Positions 26,930-36,114 of a DNA stretch of 64,000 nucleotides are shown piece by piece. The position numbers and the translations under genes were made by a program. The stretch spans positions 7,182,501-7,246,500 of the forward strand of contig NZ_CP020555.1 of NCBI RefSeq assembly GCF_002080455.1. The letters run 5' to 3'. Each line of letters begins with the position of its first letter. Position 1 is the stretch's first letter. The DNA is from Streptomyces sp. Sge12. Its GTDB lineage: Bacteria; Actinomycetota; Actinomycetes; Streptomycetales; Streptomycetaceae. The notes under the pieces were generated by a model. It saw nothing but the letters and a program-made list of their open reading frames with translations, made no database searches and was not told the origin of the DNA.

Positions 26930-29266
26930 ATGGCCGGCCGCAACCACGCCACGCACCACGCCGCGAGCGATGCCGCGGGCCGCGCCACGCACCACGCCGC
27001 GAGCGATGCCGCGGACCGCGCCACCCACCACGCCGCGAGCGATGCCGCGGGCCGCGCCCCGGGTCCGAGCCGCCGTTCCTTCCTGACCCACCTCGTGGCC
27101 GCGCCGATCCTGGCCCTCGTCACCCGGGCCGGCGCCGACGCGCTGGCCCCGCAGCCCGCCCACGCCGTCGTGCCCTCCCTGCCGGCGATCGCCGACGTGA
27201 TCGACCTCGGCGACCTGTTCATCCTGGCCGGCGCCCCCACCTCCGCCCTGCTGGCGCTCGCCGTCGGACCGGACGGCACCATCCGCTTCCGGCTGCCGCG
27301 CGAGGAGGTCGGCCAGGGCCTCACCACCGCGGTGGCCATGCTCGTCGCGGAGGAACTCGACGCGCCACTGGCCGACGTACGCGTGGAGTTGGACGACGCC
27401 CGGCCCGAGCTGCTCTTCAACCAGCTCACCGGATCGTCCAACTCCGTGCGCTCCCTCTACGGACCCGTCCGCCAGTGCGCCGCCACCGCCCGGGCCCGCC
27501 TCGTCGCGGCCGCCGCCCACCGCTGGGGCGTCCCCCCGGCCTCACTGACCACCGCGAACGGCTCCGTCCGCGCCGCCGACGGCCGCACCGCCGGCTACGG
27601 CGAGCTCTCCGCGGCCGCCGCCGACCCCGGCCTGGTCGTCCTCGGCGCCACCCCCAAGAAGCGGGCCGGGCACACCCTGGTGGGGAGGCCGACCGGCCGC
27701 GTCGACGCCCGCGCCATGGTCACCGGAGCCCTCCAGTACACCCTCGACCTGGACGTGCCCGGCGCCAAGCCCTGCGTGGTGCGCCGCCCGCCCACCCTCG
27801 GCGGTACGGTCCGCACCGTCACCAACCTCGCCGCCGTCCGGGCCATGCCCGGAGTCCTGCACGTGGTGACCGTCCCGACCGGGGTCGCCGTCGTCGCCGA
27901 GACCTTCGGGCAGGCCATCGACGCCAAGTCCGCCCTCCAGGTCACCTGGGGCCCCGGCCCCGCCGACCGGCTGTCCGACGACGGGATCCGCGCCAAGCTG
28001 CGCGCCGCCACCCCGCCGTTGCTGGTGCCGCCCCTGCTGACCCCGTACGTGGACGCCGAGTTCGACTTCGCCTTCGTCAGCCACGCCCCGATGGAGACCA
28101 ACTCCGCCATCGCCGACGTGCGGGACGACCGGGCCGAGATCTGGTCCGGCCTCAAGTCCCCGATCGTGGCCCGCGAGACGATCGCCGCCGATCTCGGCCT
28201 GCCCCTGTCCAAGGTGCAGGTGCACGTGGTCCAGGCCGGCGGGTCCTTCGGCCGCCGGCTCTTCTTCGACGCGGCCCTCGAGGCCGCCCGCATCTCCAAG
28301 GCCTGCCGCCGCCCGGTCCGGCTGATGTGGACCCGCGTGGACGACACCCGGCACGGCCGGATGCGCCCGGCGACCCACCACCGGATCCGCGCCACCCACC
28401 TCCTCGGCGAGGTGCTCAGCTTCGAGCACCGGGTCGCCGCCGCCGAGACCGACTTCCGGCACGGCCTCGGCGAGATCATCACGGCCACCGCGGCGCACCT
28501 GCCGCTCGGCATCGGCAACGCCACCCTCGCCCAGACCCTCTTCCTGACCACGGTGAAGTCCCCGTACCACTTCGGGCTCACCACCCAGGCGCTCACCGAG
28601 GTGCCCACCGGCATCCCCACCGCCTCCTGGCGGTCGGTGTACTCCGCCAACACGCGCGGAGCCGAGGAGATCGTGGTCGACGAGCTCGCTGCCCGGACGG
28701 GCCGGGACCCGTACGCCTTCCGGCGCACCTTCCTGAAGACCGAGGCCCAGCGCGCCGTACTCGACAAGGCGGCGACGGAAGGGAACTGGGGACGGCCGAT
28801 GGAGGCCGGGTGCGCGCAGGGCATCGCCTTCCACGAGGAGTACAAGTCCCGCACCGTCTGCCTCGTCGAGATCGACACCCGCGACCCGGACCACGTCCGC
28901 GTCACCAAGGCGGTGATCGCCGTGGACGTGGGCCTGCCGGTCAACCCGCGCGGACTGGAGGCCCAGATGATCGGGGGCCTCACCAACGCGATCTCCACCA
29001 CCCTGCGCGCCGGGCTGCACCTGGACAAGGGCCTTCCGCTGGAGGGCAGCTACAGCCAGTTCCACTGGGCCCGGCAGCGCGACACCCCGCGCGACGTACG
29101 GGTCTTTGTCCTGCCGGCCACCGGTGACGAGCCGGGTGGCGCGGGGGAGCTCGGGGTGCCCGCCGCGGTCGGCGCCATCGCCAACGCCTGGGCCAGGGCC
29201 ACCGGTTCCAAGCCGCGCAGCTTCCCCCTCGACTTCGACGTCGACTTCACCCCCTACCCCCGATAG
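26930..29266 (+). CDS. Exported molybdenum hydroxylase large subunit (xanthine/aldehyde oxidase family)
   Basis: This 778-residue molybdopterin-binding subunit is of the isoquinoline/aldehyde oxidoreductase type. Three 12-residue repeats (ATHHAASDAAGR and variants) occupy residues 7-42. A twin-arginine motif (PSRRSFLTHLVAAPILALV) then marks export. Cofactor-binding segments QAGGSFGRRLFFDA and the C-terminal GAGELGVPAAVGAIANAWA, with the catalytic Glu, are present. The next gene supplies the [2Fe-2S] subunit. No FAD subunit is adjacent, so electrons probably go to a membrane or extracytoplasmic acceptor. The substrate (N-heterocycle or aldehyde) is unknown. Confidence 0.83.
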   Translation: MAGRNHATHHAASDAAGRATHHAASDAADRATHHAASDAAGRAPGPSRRSFLTHLVAAPILALVTRAGADALAPQPAHAVVPSLPAIADVIDLGDLFILAGAPTSALLALAVGPDGTIRFRLPREEVGQGLTTAVAMLVAEELDAPLADVRVELDDARPELLFNQLTGSSNSVRSLYGPVRQCAATARARLVAAAAHRWGVPPASLTTANGSVRAADGRTAGYGELSAAAADPGLVVLGATPKKRAGHTLVGRPTGRVDARAMVTGALQYTLDLDVPGAKPCVVRRPPTLGGTVRTVTNLAAVRAMPGVLHVVTVPTGVAVVAETFGQAIDAKSALQVTWGPGPADRLSDDGIRAKLRAATPPLLVPPLLTPYVDAEFDFAFVSHAPMETNSAIADVRDDRAEIWSGLKSPIVARETIAADLGLPLSKVQVHVVQAGGSFGRRLFFDAALEAARISKACRRPVRLMWTRVDDTRHGRMRPATHHRIRATHLLGEVLSFEHRVAAAETDFRHGLGEIITATAAHLPLGIGNATLAQTLFLTTVKSPYHFGLTTQALTEVPTGIPTASWRSVYSANTRGAEEIVVDELAARTGRDPYAFRRTFLKTEAQRAVLDKAATEGNWGRPMEAGCAQGIAFHEEYKSRTVCLVEIDTRDPDHVRVTKAVIAVDVGLPVNPRGLEAQMIGGLTNAISTTLRAGLHLDKGLPLEGSYSQFHWARQRDTPRDVRVFVLPATGDEPGGAGELGVPAAVGAIANAWARATGSKPRSFPLDFDVDFTPYPR
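26948..27055 (+). repeat. Three in-frame 36-bp tandem repeats
   Basis: Units at 26948-26983, 26984-27019 and 27020-27055 differ at only one or two bases. They encode a His-containing 12-residue repeat ahead of the twin-arginine signal. Because 36 is a multiple of three, copy number can vary without breaking the frame. Confidence 0.85.
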
Positions 29267-29286
29267 CCCGAGCCAGGAGTACCGCC

Positions 29287-29742
29287 GTGCCCTCGCACAC
29301 CTTCACCGTCAACGGGCGCAGCGTCACCGTGGACGCGCCCGACGACCTGCCCCTGCTGTGGGTGCTCCGCGACATGCTGGGCGTCCGCGGCCCCAAGTAC
29401 GGCTGCGGGGTGGACGTCTGCAAGGCCTGCACCAGCCACCTCGACGGCGCCGACATCCGCCCCTGCGTGGTGCCCGTTTCCGCCTGCGCCGGCCGGTCGG
29501 TCACCACCATCGAGGGCCTGGCGGACGGGGACGACCTGCACCCCGTGCAGGAGGCCTGGCTCGAACAGGACGTCGCCCAGTGCGGCTTCTGCCAGCCCGG
29601 CCAGATCATGGCCGCCGTCGCGCTGCTGAAGCGGACCGCCGATCCCACGGACGAGGACATCGACGCCATCGCCAACATCTGCCGCTGCGGTACCTACTTC
29701 CGCATCCGGGAGGCCATCCGCAGCGCGGCACGCCGGATGTGA
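29287..29742 (+). CDS. [2Fe-2S] subunit of molybdenum hydroxylase
   Basis: This 151-residue protein has two iron-sulfur domains. The N-terminal plant-ferredoxin type has YGCGVDVCKACTSH plus a Cys in IRPCVV. The C-terminal helical type has QCGFCQPGQI and ICRCGTYFRI. Length and layout match small subunits of xanthine dehydrogenase-family enzymes. It passes electrons from the molybdenum site. GTG 29287 follows AGGAG by 6 nt and lies 20 bp after the large-subunit stop. It has no export signal, so it presumably rides out with the large subunit. Confidence 0.9.
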   Translation: MPSHTFTVNGRSVTVDAPDDLPLLWVLRDMLGVRGPKYGCGVDVCKACTSHLDGADIRPCVVPVSACAGRSVTTIEGLADGDDLHPVQEAWLEQDVAQCGFCQPGQIMAAVALLKRTADPTDEDIDAIANICRCGTYFRIREAIRSAARRM

Positions 29743-29919
29743 GTGGCGGCGGGATCCCGTGGCTTCCCCCGTGTCCGATCGCATCGAAGCCGCCGGGATC
29801 CTGCCGCTCGTCCGACAACCTACGTGCGGGCGGCGGCGTGCGCAGGGTTCGTCCTGCCCAGTGACCGGGCGAGACCGGTATCACAGCGCACAGTGTGCGG
29901 CGGGTGGTTGAATGCGGCC

Positions 29920-31389
29920 GTGTCCCGGTCCGACGACATCCTCAAGGTCCACCGGCTCGCCCACGCCGGCGGATCGGCCGCGCTGCTGGAGTGGCTCGCC
30001 TCCCACCTCGGAGGATGGGTCGCGGTGGTGGACCCCGAGGCGGAGCACGGTTCGGCCCCCGAGGCCGCCGTGCGCGGCGCCGCCGAGCTCGGCGCCCGCG
30101 GCGTACGGTCGGCGGTCCTGCACGGCGCCGACTGCGCGACCCTGCTCTTCGCACTCGACGGCAGGCGCGCGCTGGCCGCCGTACTGGAGCAGCCCCACCA
30201 CCCCGACGCGCCCGCACTCCTCGCGGACGCCGCCGTCCCGCTGGGCCTCGTCCTGCGCGCCGAGGAGGCCGGGCGGCGGGAGGAACGGGTCCGGCGCGCC
30301 GAGGGGCAGGCCCGCGAGGCCGTCCTCCACCTGCTGATGAACGGCTGGTTGTCCACCGCCCACCAGATCGCGGGCACGCTGGGCCCCGCACTGCCCGACC
30401 CGATGCGGATGTACGTCGTCGAATGCCCGACGGGACGGCGCGCCGAAGTCGCCCGGCTCTGCCGGGAACTGACGGACGGCCGGGCCTGGATCGTGCGCTG
30501 CCCGGTCTACGTGCGCCACCTCATCGTGCTCGCCCCGCCCGCCCCGGCCGCGGGGGCCGCCTCCGGCGACCCGCTGGCCGAAGCGCTGGTGGAGGGGGCC
30601 CGGGACTGCGCGGTCGGGGTCAGCGGGGAACTGGCCCTGCGCGAGGCCCCGACCGCCTACACCCAGGCCTTCCACGCACTGGCCGTCGCCCGCGGGAGCG
30701 CCGATCGGCACGCCCGGTTCGGGCCCGGCCCCGAACTGGCGCTCGCCGCGCACGAGGCGGGAGCCGCCTGGGCCGAGGCGCTGCTCGCGCCCCTGCACAC
30801 GTACGCGCCCCGGCGCCCGCAGGACCCCGGCGGGCAGGAGCTGCGGGCCACCGCCCACGCCTGGCTGAACTTCACCTCGCACGCCACGCGGCTCCTGAAG
30901 GTCCACCGCAACACCCTGGCGGCCCGGCTCCGACTGATCGAGGCGCTGCTCGGCCTGGACCTCGCGCGCCTGGCGGACCAGGCGGCGCTCTCCCTGGCCC
31001 TGCGGCTGACCTCGGGAGCGGGTCCAGGGCCAGGGGCAGGGGCGGGGCCGGGGGTCCGGGCGGGCGCGGGGAGCGGCGGCGCCCCGGGGACCGCCGCCCC
31101 CGGCCTCGACGACGTGCTGCGCGATCCGCGCCTGACCGACTGGGCCCGTGCCCATCTGAGCGGGCTGAGCGGTCCGGACGCCCCGCCGGGAGCCCGGGAC
31201 ACGGTCCGCACCTGGCTGGCGCACGACGCCCAACTCGTCCCGGCGGCCGCGGTACTGGGCGTCTCCGTCCCGGGCGCCCGCAAGCGGCTGACCCGCATCG
31301 AGGCACTGCTGGAGCGTTCCCTGCTGCAGTCCCCCAGTGCCCGGCACGACCTGTGGCTGGCGCACCGGGCGGAGGAGCTCGCCGGGTGA
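29920..31389 (+). CDS. PucR-type transcriptional regulator
   Basis: This 489-residue protein has an N-terminal sensory region and a C-terminal PucR/CdaR-type HTH near residues 320-350 (LLKVHRNTLAARLRLIEALLGLDLA). After that, unusually, comes a Gly/Pro/Ala low-complexity linker at about 365-390. A second, shorter HTH-like segment follows (VLGVSVPGARKRLTRIEALLERSLL). PucR proteins often control purine or other catabolic oxidases, so it may regulate the molybdenum hydroxylase just upstream. The GTG at 29920 is chosen; a TTG at 29908 is possible. The stop is 33 bp before the permease gene. Confidence 0.78.
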   Translation: MSRSDDILKVHRLAHAGGSAALLEWLASHLGGWVAVVDPEAEHGSAPEAAVRGAAELGARGVRSAVLHGADCATLLFALDGRRALAAVLEQPHHPDAPALLADAAVPLGLVLRAEEAGRREERVRRAEGQAREAVLHLLMNGWLSTAHQIAGTLGPALPDPMRMYVVECPTGRRAEVARLCRELTDGRAWIVRCPVYVRHLIVLAPPAPAAGAASGDPLAEALVEGARDCAVGVSGELALREAPTAYTQAFHALAVARGSADRHARFGPGPELALAAHEAGAAWAEALLAPLHTYAPRRPQDPGGQELRATAHAWLNFTSHATRLLKVHRNTLAARLRLIEALLGLDLARLADQAALSLALRLTSGAGPGPGAGAGPGVRAGAGSGGAPGTAAPGLDDVLRDPRLTDWARAHLSGLSGPDAPPGARDTVRTWLAHDAQLVPAAAVLGVSVPGARKRLTRIEALLERSLLQSPSARHDLWLAHRAEELAG

Positions 31390-31422
31390 CACAAGCCCCA
31401 GAAGGGCTGATCGCCGACAAGA

Positions 31423-33381
31423 ATGGACGATCATGCCCGAATGAGGCGTATCAATGCGAAACGCGTGCTGGTCGGCGAACCCCTCGACACCGCCCGACTG
31501 GGCGAGACCCTGCTGCCCAAGCGGCTCGCCCTGCCGATCTTCTGCAGCGACCCGCTCTCCTCCGTGGCCTACGCCACCGAGGAGATCCTGCTGATCCTCG
31601 CCCTCGGCGGCGTCGCACTGCTGCACCTCACCTGGTACGCGGCCGCCGCCATCGTCTTCCTGCTCATCGTCGTCGTCGCCTCGTACCGGCAGACCTGCCA
31701 CGCCTATCCCGGCGGGGGCGGCGCCTACGTCGTCAGCGCGGAGAACCTCGGGCAGACCGCCGCGCTCACCGCCGCCAGCGCCCTCCTCGTCGACTACGTG
31801 ATGACCGTCGCCGTCTCGGTCGTGTCCGGCGTCTCCGCGATCACCTCGGCCATTCCCGCACTGAACGACCACGAAGTGGCCCTGTCCGTCGCCTTCGTGG
31901 TGCTGCTGACCCTGATGAACCTGCGCGGCGTACGGGAGTCGGGCCGCGTCTTCGCCATCCCCACCTACGGCTTCGTCCTCGTCATCTACCTCATGTTCGC
32001 CGTCGCGGCCGTCCGCCTCGGCACCGGCGACACCATCCGCGCCGAGTCCGCCGACCTCCCCATCATCCCGGTCGACACCTACACCGGACTCGCCCTGGTG
32101 TTCCTCACGATGCGGGCCTTCGCCTCCGGGTGCACCGCCCTCACGGGCGTCGAGGCGATCAGCAACGGCGTACCCGCCTTCCGCAAGCCCAAGGCCAGGA
32201 ACGCGGCGACGACGCTCGCGGCGATGGGCGTGCTCTCCGTGACGATGTTCGCCGGCATCACCGCCCTCGCCATGTCCTACCAGGTGCACGTGGCGGCCGA
32301 CCCCACCGAACTGGGCCTGCCCCCGGGCACCGCGACCTCCACCGCCCTCGCCCAGATCGGCCGTGCCACCTTCGGCAGCTGGCACTTCCTCTTCTACCTG
32401 CTCCAGGCCGTCACCGCCGGCGTGCTGATCCTCGCCGCCAACACCGCCTTCAACGGCTTCCCGATGCTCGCCTCGATCCTGGCCAGGGACCGGTACGCGC
32501 CCCGCCAGCTCTACAACCGCGGCGACCGGCTCGTCTACTCCAACGGCGTCGTCCTGCTCGCCCTCGCCGCCATCGCCCTCATCGTGGCCTTCGACGCCGA
32601 ACTGACCCGCCTCATCCAGCTCTACATCATCGGGGTCTTCGTCTCCTTCACGCTCTCCCAGTCGGGCATGGTCCGGCACTGGCGGAAGGTGCTCGCCTCA
32701 CCCGCCACCCCGCGCGAGGAGCGCATCCACATCCACCGCAGGCTCGCCATCAACGCGGTCGGCGCGACCCTGACCGCCCTGGTCCTGATCATCGTGCTGC
32801 TCACCAAGTTCACGCACGGCGCCTGGCTGGTCGTCATCGCCATGCCGCTGCTCTTCCTGGGGATGAAGGGCGTCCGCCGCCACTACGAGCAGGTCGCCCG
32901 GCAGGTCGCCATCGCCCCCGACGCCACCCCGCGCAGGCCCGCCCACCACCACGTCCTCGTCCTGGTCGCCGCCGTGCACGCCCCGACGCTCAAGGCCATC
33001 GGCTATGCGCAGGGGCTGCGCCCCGACACCCTGACGGCGGTCACCGTCGCGGCGGACGAAGCGGAGGCCACCCGGCTGCGCGAGGCGTGGGCCGAGCATG
33101 ACACCGGCCTTCCGCTGAAGATCCTGCACTCCCCGTACCGGGAGGTGGTGGGCCCGATCCTGGCCCATGTCGAGGAACTGGCCGCCGACACCGCAACGGA
33201 CATGCTGTCCGTGGTGATCCCCGAGTACGTGGTGGGCCACTGGTGGGAGCAGCCCCTGCACAACCAGAACGCCCTGCGGCTCAAGGCGCGGCTGCTGTTC
33301 ACCCCGGGCGTCGCGGTGATCGACGTGCCGTACCTCCTGGAGTCGGCGCGATCCGCTGATCCGGTACGGCGGGACGGCTAG
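31423..33381 (+). CDS. KimA-type potassium/proton symporter (APC/KUP superfamily)
   Basis: This 652-residue protein has about 12 membrane segments and a C-terminal cytoplasmic domain. Diagnostic stretches are CSDPLSSVAYATEEILLI, SYRQTCHAYPGGGGAYVVS, SGCTALTGVEAISN and NTAFNGFPMLASILARDRY. They align closely, by memory, with Bacillus subtilis KimA, a high-affinity K+ importer controlled by c-di-AMP. The C-terminal part (about 480-640) has the KimA-type USP-like fold. The start could be ATG 31423 or ATG 31441; neither has a strong ribosome site. Its last 83 bp overlap the convergent PucR gene. No ydaO riboswitch fits in the 33-bp gap upstream. Confidence 0.82.
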   Translation: MDDHARMRRINAKRVLVGEPLDTARLGETLLPKRLALPIFCSDPLSSVAYATEEILLILALGGVALLHLTWYAAAAIVFLLIVVVASYRQTCHAYPGGGGAYVVSAENLGQTAALTAASALLVDYVMTVAVSVVSGVSAITSAIPALNDHEVALSVAFVVLLTLMNLRGVRESGRVFAIPTYGFVLVIYLMFAVAAVRLGTGDTIRAESADLPIIPVDTYTGLALVFLTMRAFASGCTALTGVEAISNGVPAFRKPKARNAATTLAAMGVLSVTMFAGITALAMSYQVHVAADPTELGLPPGTATSTALAQIGRATFGSWHFLFYLLQAVTAGVLILAANTAFNGFPMLASILARDRYAPRQLYNRGDRLVYSNGVVLLALAAIALIVAFDAELTRLIQLYIIGVFVSFTLSQSGMVRHWRKVLASPATPREERIHIHRRLAINAVGATLTALVLIIVLLTKFTHGAWLVVIAMPLLFLGMKGVRRHYEQVARQVAIAPDATPRRPAHHHVLVLVAAVHAPTLKAIGYAQGLRPDTLTAVTVAADEAEATRLREAWAEHDTGLPLKILHSPYREVVGPILAHVEELAADTATDMLSVVIPEYVVGHWWEQPLHNQNALRLKARLLFTPGVAVIDVPYLLESARSADPVRRDG

Positions 33382-34561
33382 CCGTCTCCGCGGCGGCGCG
33401 CTGGAGCACCGCCGAGTGCGCCAGCGCCAACTCCACCACGTGCCGCGGGTCGGACAGCGAACGGCCGGTCAGCTGCTCCAGCCGGCGCAGCCGGTTGGAG
33501 ACCGTGTTGCGGTGGCAGTACAGCCGCTGCGCGGCGTACGAGGTCGAACCCCGGCAGGTCAGCCAGGTGCCCAGGGTGGTCAGCAGTGTCCGCCGGTCCT
33601 CCGCGGGCAGCGCGAGCACCGGGCCAAGCACCACCTGGCGCAGCCGGCCCGCGAGTTCGGCCTGGCCCGCGACCAGGGCCGCCGGCAGCCGTTCGTCCAG
33701 CAGTGCGGTGCCCGGGCCCTCGGCCTCAGGGGCGGTGCGCAGCGCGAGGGCGGCCAGCCGGTGGGCCCGGGCCAGCTCGGCCGGCGTCCCGACGACCGGG
33801 CCGACCCCCGCGCGCACCCCGAGGGGCGCGAGGAGGTCCCGTACCGACTCCAGCGGATGGTGGCCGAGCTCCACCAGGCCGATCTCCCCGTCGGCGCGGA
33901 CCCGCCACAGCACGCGCGGCGCGGAGGCGCTCCTCCCGGTGCCGGCGGTGTGCACCCCGGAGCCGTCGCCGGCCAGGACGACCACGGCGAAGCGGCCCCG
34001 CTCCGGCAACCCCAGCTGGACCGCGGCGGCTTCCGCATCGGCCGTGCCCGACGGCCCGCCGGCGCCGTCGAGCAGGACGTCCAGCAGGGCGGCCCGGCGC
34101 TCCCGGTCCCGATCGCCGTGCGCGGCCTCCGTGCGGTGATACGACTCGGTCACGGCGTCCGTCATCTGGTCCAGTACGTCCCACAGCGCCGCCGCTCCCG
34201 GCAGCAGCCGGGGCAGCGCCGCCCGGTCGTGGGCGGCCACCGCTTCGGTCAGGCTCTGCCAGAGCAGCCGGCCGCCACGGCGGTAGGTGCGCAGCAGGGA
34301 GGCGAGCGGCAGGCCCTGTTCGGCGCGGAGCGCACCGATGGCCCGGGCCTCGGCGAGCTCCACCGGCAGGCCGCGCGAGCTGCGCGTCAGGCCCTCGACG
34401 GCCTGGCGCAGGTGGTGGTGGATCCGCTCGCGCAGCTCGGCCCGGCCCAGCAGGGCGGCGTAGGCGGGGTCTTCGGTCAGCGTCCGGTCGGCGAGCCGGT
34501 CCGCCGCCACGGCGATCCGGCGGGACAGGTCCTCGCGTATCTCCTCGATGATCCGCTCCAT
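33299..34561 (-). CDS. PucR/CdaR-type regulator
   Basis: This 420-residue protein has an N-terminal RsbRD-like helical region (IIEEIREDLSRRIAVAADRL, RERIHHHLRQAVEGL), a central GGDEF-like fold of the CdaR type and a C-terminal HTH_30 domain (SYAAQRLYCHRNTVSNRLRRLEQLTG). The last 30 or so residues are an Arg/Pro-rich tail encoded in DNA shared with the permease gene. The ATG at 34561 is the best start. It is divergent from a TetR gene, with a palindrome between them. The target is unknown; the second PucR-type gene in 5 kb suggests a shared theme. Confidence 0.82.
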   Translation of the reverse strand: MERIIEEIREDLSRRIAVAADRLADRTLTEDPAYAALLGRAELRERIHHHLRQAVEGLTRSSRGLPVELAEARAIGALRAEQGLPLASLLRTYRRGGRLLWQSLTEAVAAHDRAALPRLLPGAAALWDVLDQMTDAVTESYHRTEAAHGDRDRERRAALLDVLLDGAGGPSGTADAEAAAVQLGLPERGRFAVVVLAGDGSGVHTAGTGRSASAPRVLWRVRADGEIGLVELGHHPLESVRDLLAPLGVRAGVGPVVGTPAELARAHRLAALALRTAPEAEGPGTALLDERLPAALVAGQAELAGRLRQVVLGPVLALPAEDRRTLLTTLGTWLTCRGSTSYAAQRLYCHRNTVSNRLRRLEQLTGRSLSDPRHVVELALAHSAVLQRAAAETASRPAVPDQRIAPTPGGTARRSPRRPG

Positions 34562-34633
34562 GACGCGCAGCCTGACACGGGGGAGGGGGCGGTGGGGAGG
34601 GCCCGGACCGGCCGCGTCCGCTACCGTGACCGA

Positions 34634-34653
34634 AGCACTGCACTTGCAGTGCT
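34634..34653. promoter_or_regulatory. TetR-type operator in divergent promoter
   Basis: AGCACTGCACTTGCAGTGCT has perfect 9-bp arms around CT. It lies 37 bp upstream of the TetR gene and 72 bp upstream of the PucR-type start. Placement predicts TetR autoregulation and possibly joint control of the divergent gene. Confidence 0.7.
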
Positions 34654-34690
34654 CACCGGAACTGCCCCCTCCACCCCCTGGGACCCGCTC

Positions 34691-35254
34691 ATGCGCCAGA
34701 ACCCGCAGCGCCGCTCCGCGCTGCTCGACGCCGCCATCGAAGTCCTGGCGCGCGAGGGCTCGCGCGGGCTGACCCTGCGCGCCGTGGACGCCGAAGCGGG
34801 CGTGCCCACGGGCACCGCGTCGAACTACTTCGCCAACCGGTCCCAGCTGCTCGTCCAGATCCTGCACCGCACCCGGGAGCGGCTGGTGCCGGACCCGGCG
34901 GACCTCGCCGGCACGCCGGACACCGCGGTCCTGCTCGCCCGGCTCCTGGAACGGATGCGGCGCGAGCGCAGTGTGCACATCGCGATGCTGGAACTGCGGC
35001 TGGAGGGCACCCGGCGCCCCGAGCTCCAGACGGAGCTCGCCGCCTTCCAGGGCCTGGAGCTGGAGGCCAACATCACCTGGCACCTGGACGCGGGTCTGCC
35101 CGGGGACCGGCAGGGCGTGGTCCTGATGTACCTGGCGATGCTCGGCCTGATCGTGGACGACCTGACCGCACCCGCGATGCTGGAGGCACACCCGGCGCAG
35201 GGGCTCATTGAAACGATGGTCGAGCGCCTCCTCCCGGAGAAGCCCGCGGAATGA
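34691..35254 (+). CDS. TetR family transcriptional regulator
   Basis: This 187-residue protein has the N-terminal TetR HTH (RSALLDAAIEVLAREGSRGLTLRAVDAEAGVPTGTASNYFANR) and a helical C-terminal ligand domain. GTASNYF, with a tyrosine in the recognition helix, is typical. The ATG at 34691 gives the proper family length. Its stop overlaps the DUF6461 start (ATGA), so the two are coupled. The likely operator is the palindrome at 34634-34653. The ligand is unknown. Confidence 0.9.
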   Translation: MRQNPQRRSALLDAAIEVLAREGSRGLTLRAVDAEAGVPTGTASNYFANRSQLLVQILHRTRERLVPDPADLAGTPDTAVLLARLLERMRRERSVHIAMLELRLEGTRRPELQTELAAFQGLELEANITWHLDAGLPGDRQGVVLMYLAMLGLIVDDLTAPAMLEAHPAQGLIETMVERLLPEKPAE

Positions 35255-35967
35255 CTATCGTGCCGGTGAACAAGCACCGGCGGGGTGGGGAAACCGTGGA
35301 GAGTGCGGACATGGCGGATATCGCGGACATTGAGGGCCTCAGGGAAATATCGGATGTCGCAGAGGATGCGGCGGACGGGATCCGGTGGCTGGCCGACTGG
35401 GACCAGTGGTTCGCCGGTCTGACCTTCGCCCGGGGCATAGGCCCCGACGAACTCGCCGCACGCCTCGGGGCCCTGCCCGGGGTGCGGCCCGGGCCGCTGG
35501 GCGCGGCGGCCGCCTGGAGCCTGGTCGCCGAGACCGTGGACGGTGACGGCGTGGCCCGCGTCGGCCGGTGGGGCGGCTGGTCCTTCGCCGTCGAACACGG
35601 CCTGCCGGCCGGAGCGGAACGGCTCGCCGAGGTCTCCCGGGACGGGGTCGAGGCCGTCCACCTCGACCCGCAGCCCGATCATCCGCCCAAGCAGTTCGCG
35701 TACGCCCGGGACGGCGAGCTGGTGTGCTGCTTCGGCCTCGGCGAGGAGGTCTGGCGCGGCGGACACCGCCCGGACTTCCTGCTCCCGGAACTGATCGCCG
35801 CCGGCATCCTCACCCCGCAGGGCGCGTGCGCCCGGCCGGCCGACGAGGCGGAGGGGGACCGCGACCGGCGCGTCCTCGCCGTTCTGGAACGCCGCTTCGG
35901 ACTGTCCGTGCCGCGCCGCCTGATCGCGGACACCCCGCTCCCGGCGTACGTGACCTGCACGCGATAG
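35251..35967 (+). CDS. DUF6461 domain protein
   Basis: This 238-residue soluble protein has IRWLADWDQWFAGLTFARG near residue 44, WGGWSFAVEHG at about 109 and FLLPELIAAGILTP at 170. These resemble the DUF6461 family of Streptomyces, whose function is unknown. Translation is coupled to the TetR gene by a 4-bp overlap, so the regulator may control its own partner. The N-terminal 30 residues are low in conservation signals and an internal start is possible. Confidence 0.75.
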   Translation: MTIVPVNKHRRGGETVESADMADIADIEGLREISDVAEDAADGIRWLADWDQWFAGLTFARGIGPDELAARLGALPGVRPGPLGAAAAWSLVAETVDGDGVARVGRWGGWSFAVEHGLPAGAERLAEVSRDGVEAVHLDPQPDHPPKQFAYARDGELVCCFGLGEEVWRGGHRPDFLLPELIAAGILTPQGACARPADEAEGDRDRRVLAVLERRFGLSVPRRLIADTPLPAYVTCTR

Positions 35968-36114
35968 GGGGCGTGCGATGGCCGTTCGCCGCCCGCCCGG
36001 GCTTCAGGATGCGGTGATCTTATGCTCAGGTTTACGCGAGTCCCGCTGGTCTTGCGCCCGATGAGCGACTTTGATGGGTTCGCCAGGCCTCGTACCGAAG
36101 CAGGGGGACCAGCC

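Noticed and set aside
31390..31422. A ydaO/c-di-AMP riboswitch before the KimA-type gene
   Set aside because: Only 33 bp separate it from the preceding stop, too short for that riboswitch.
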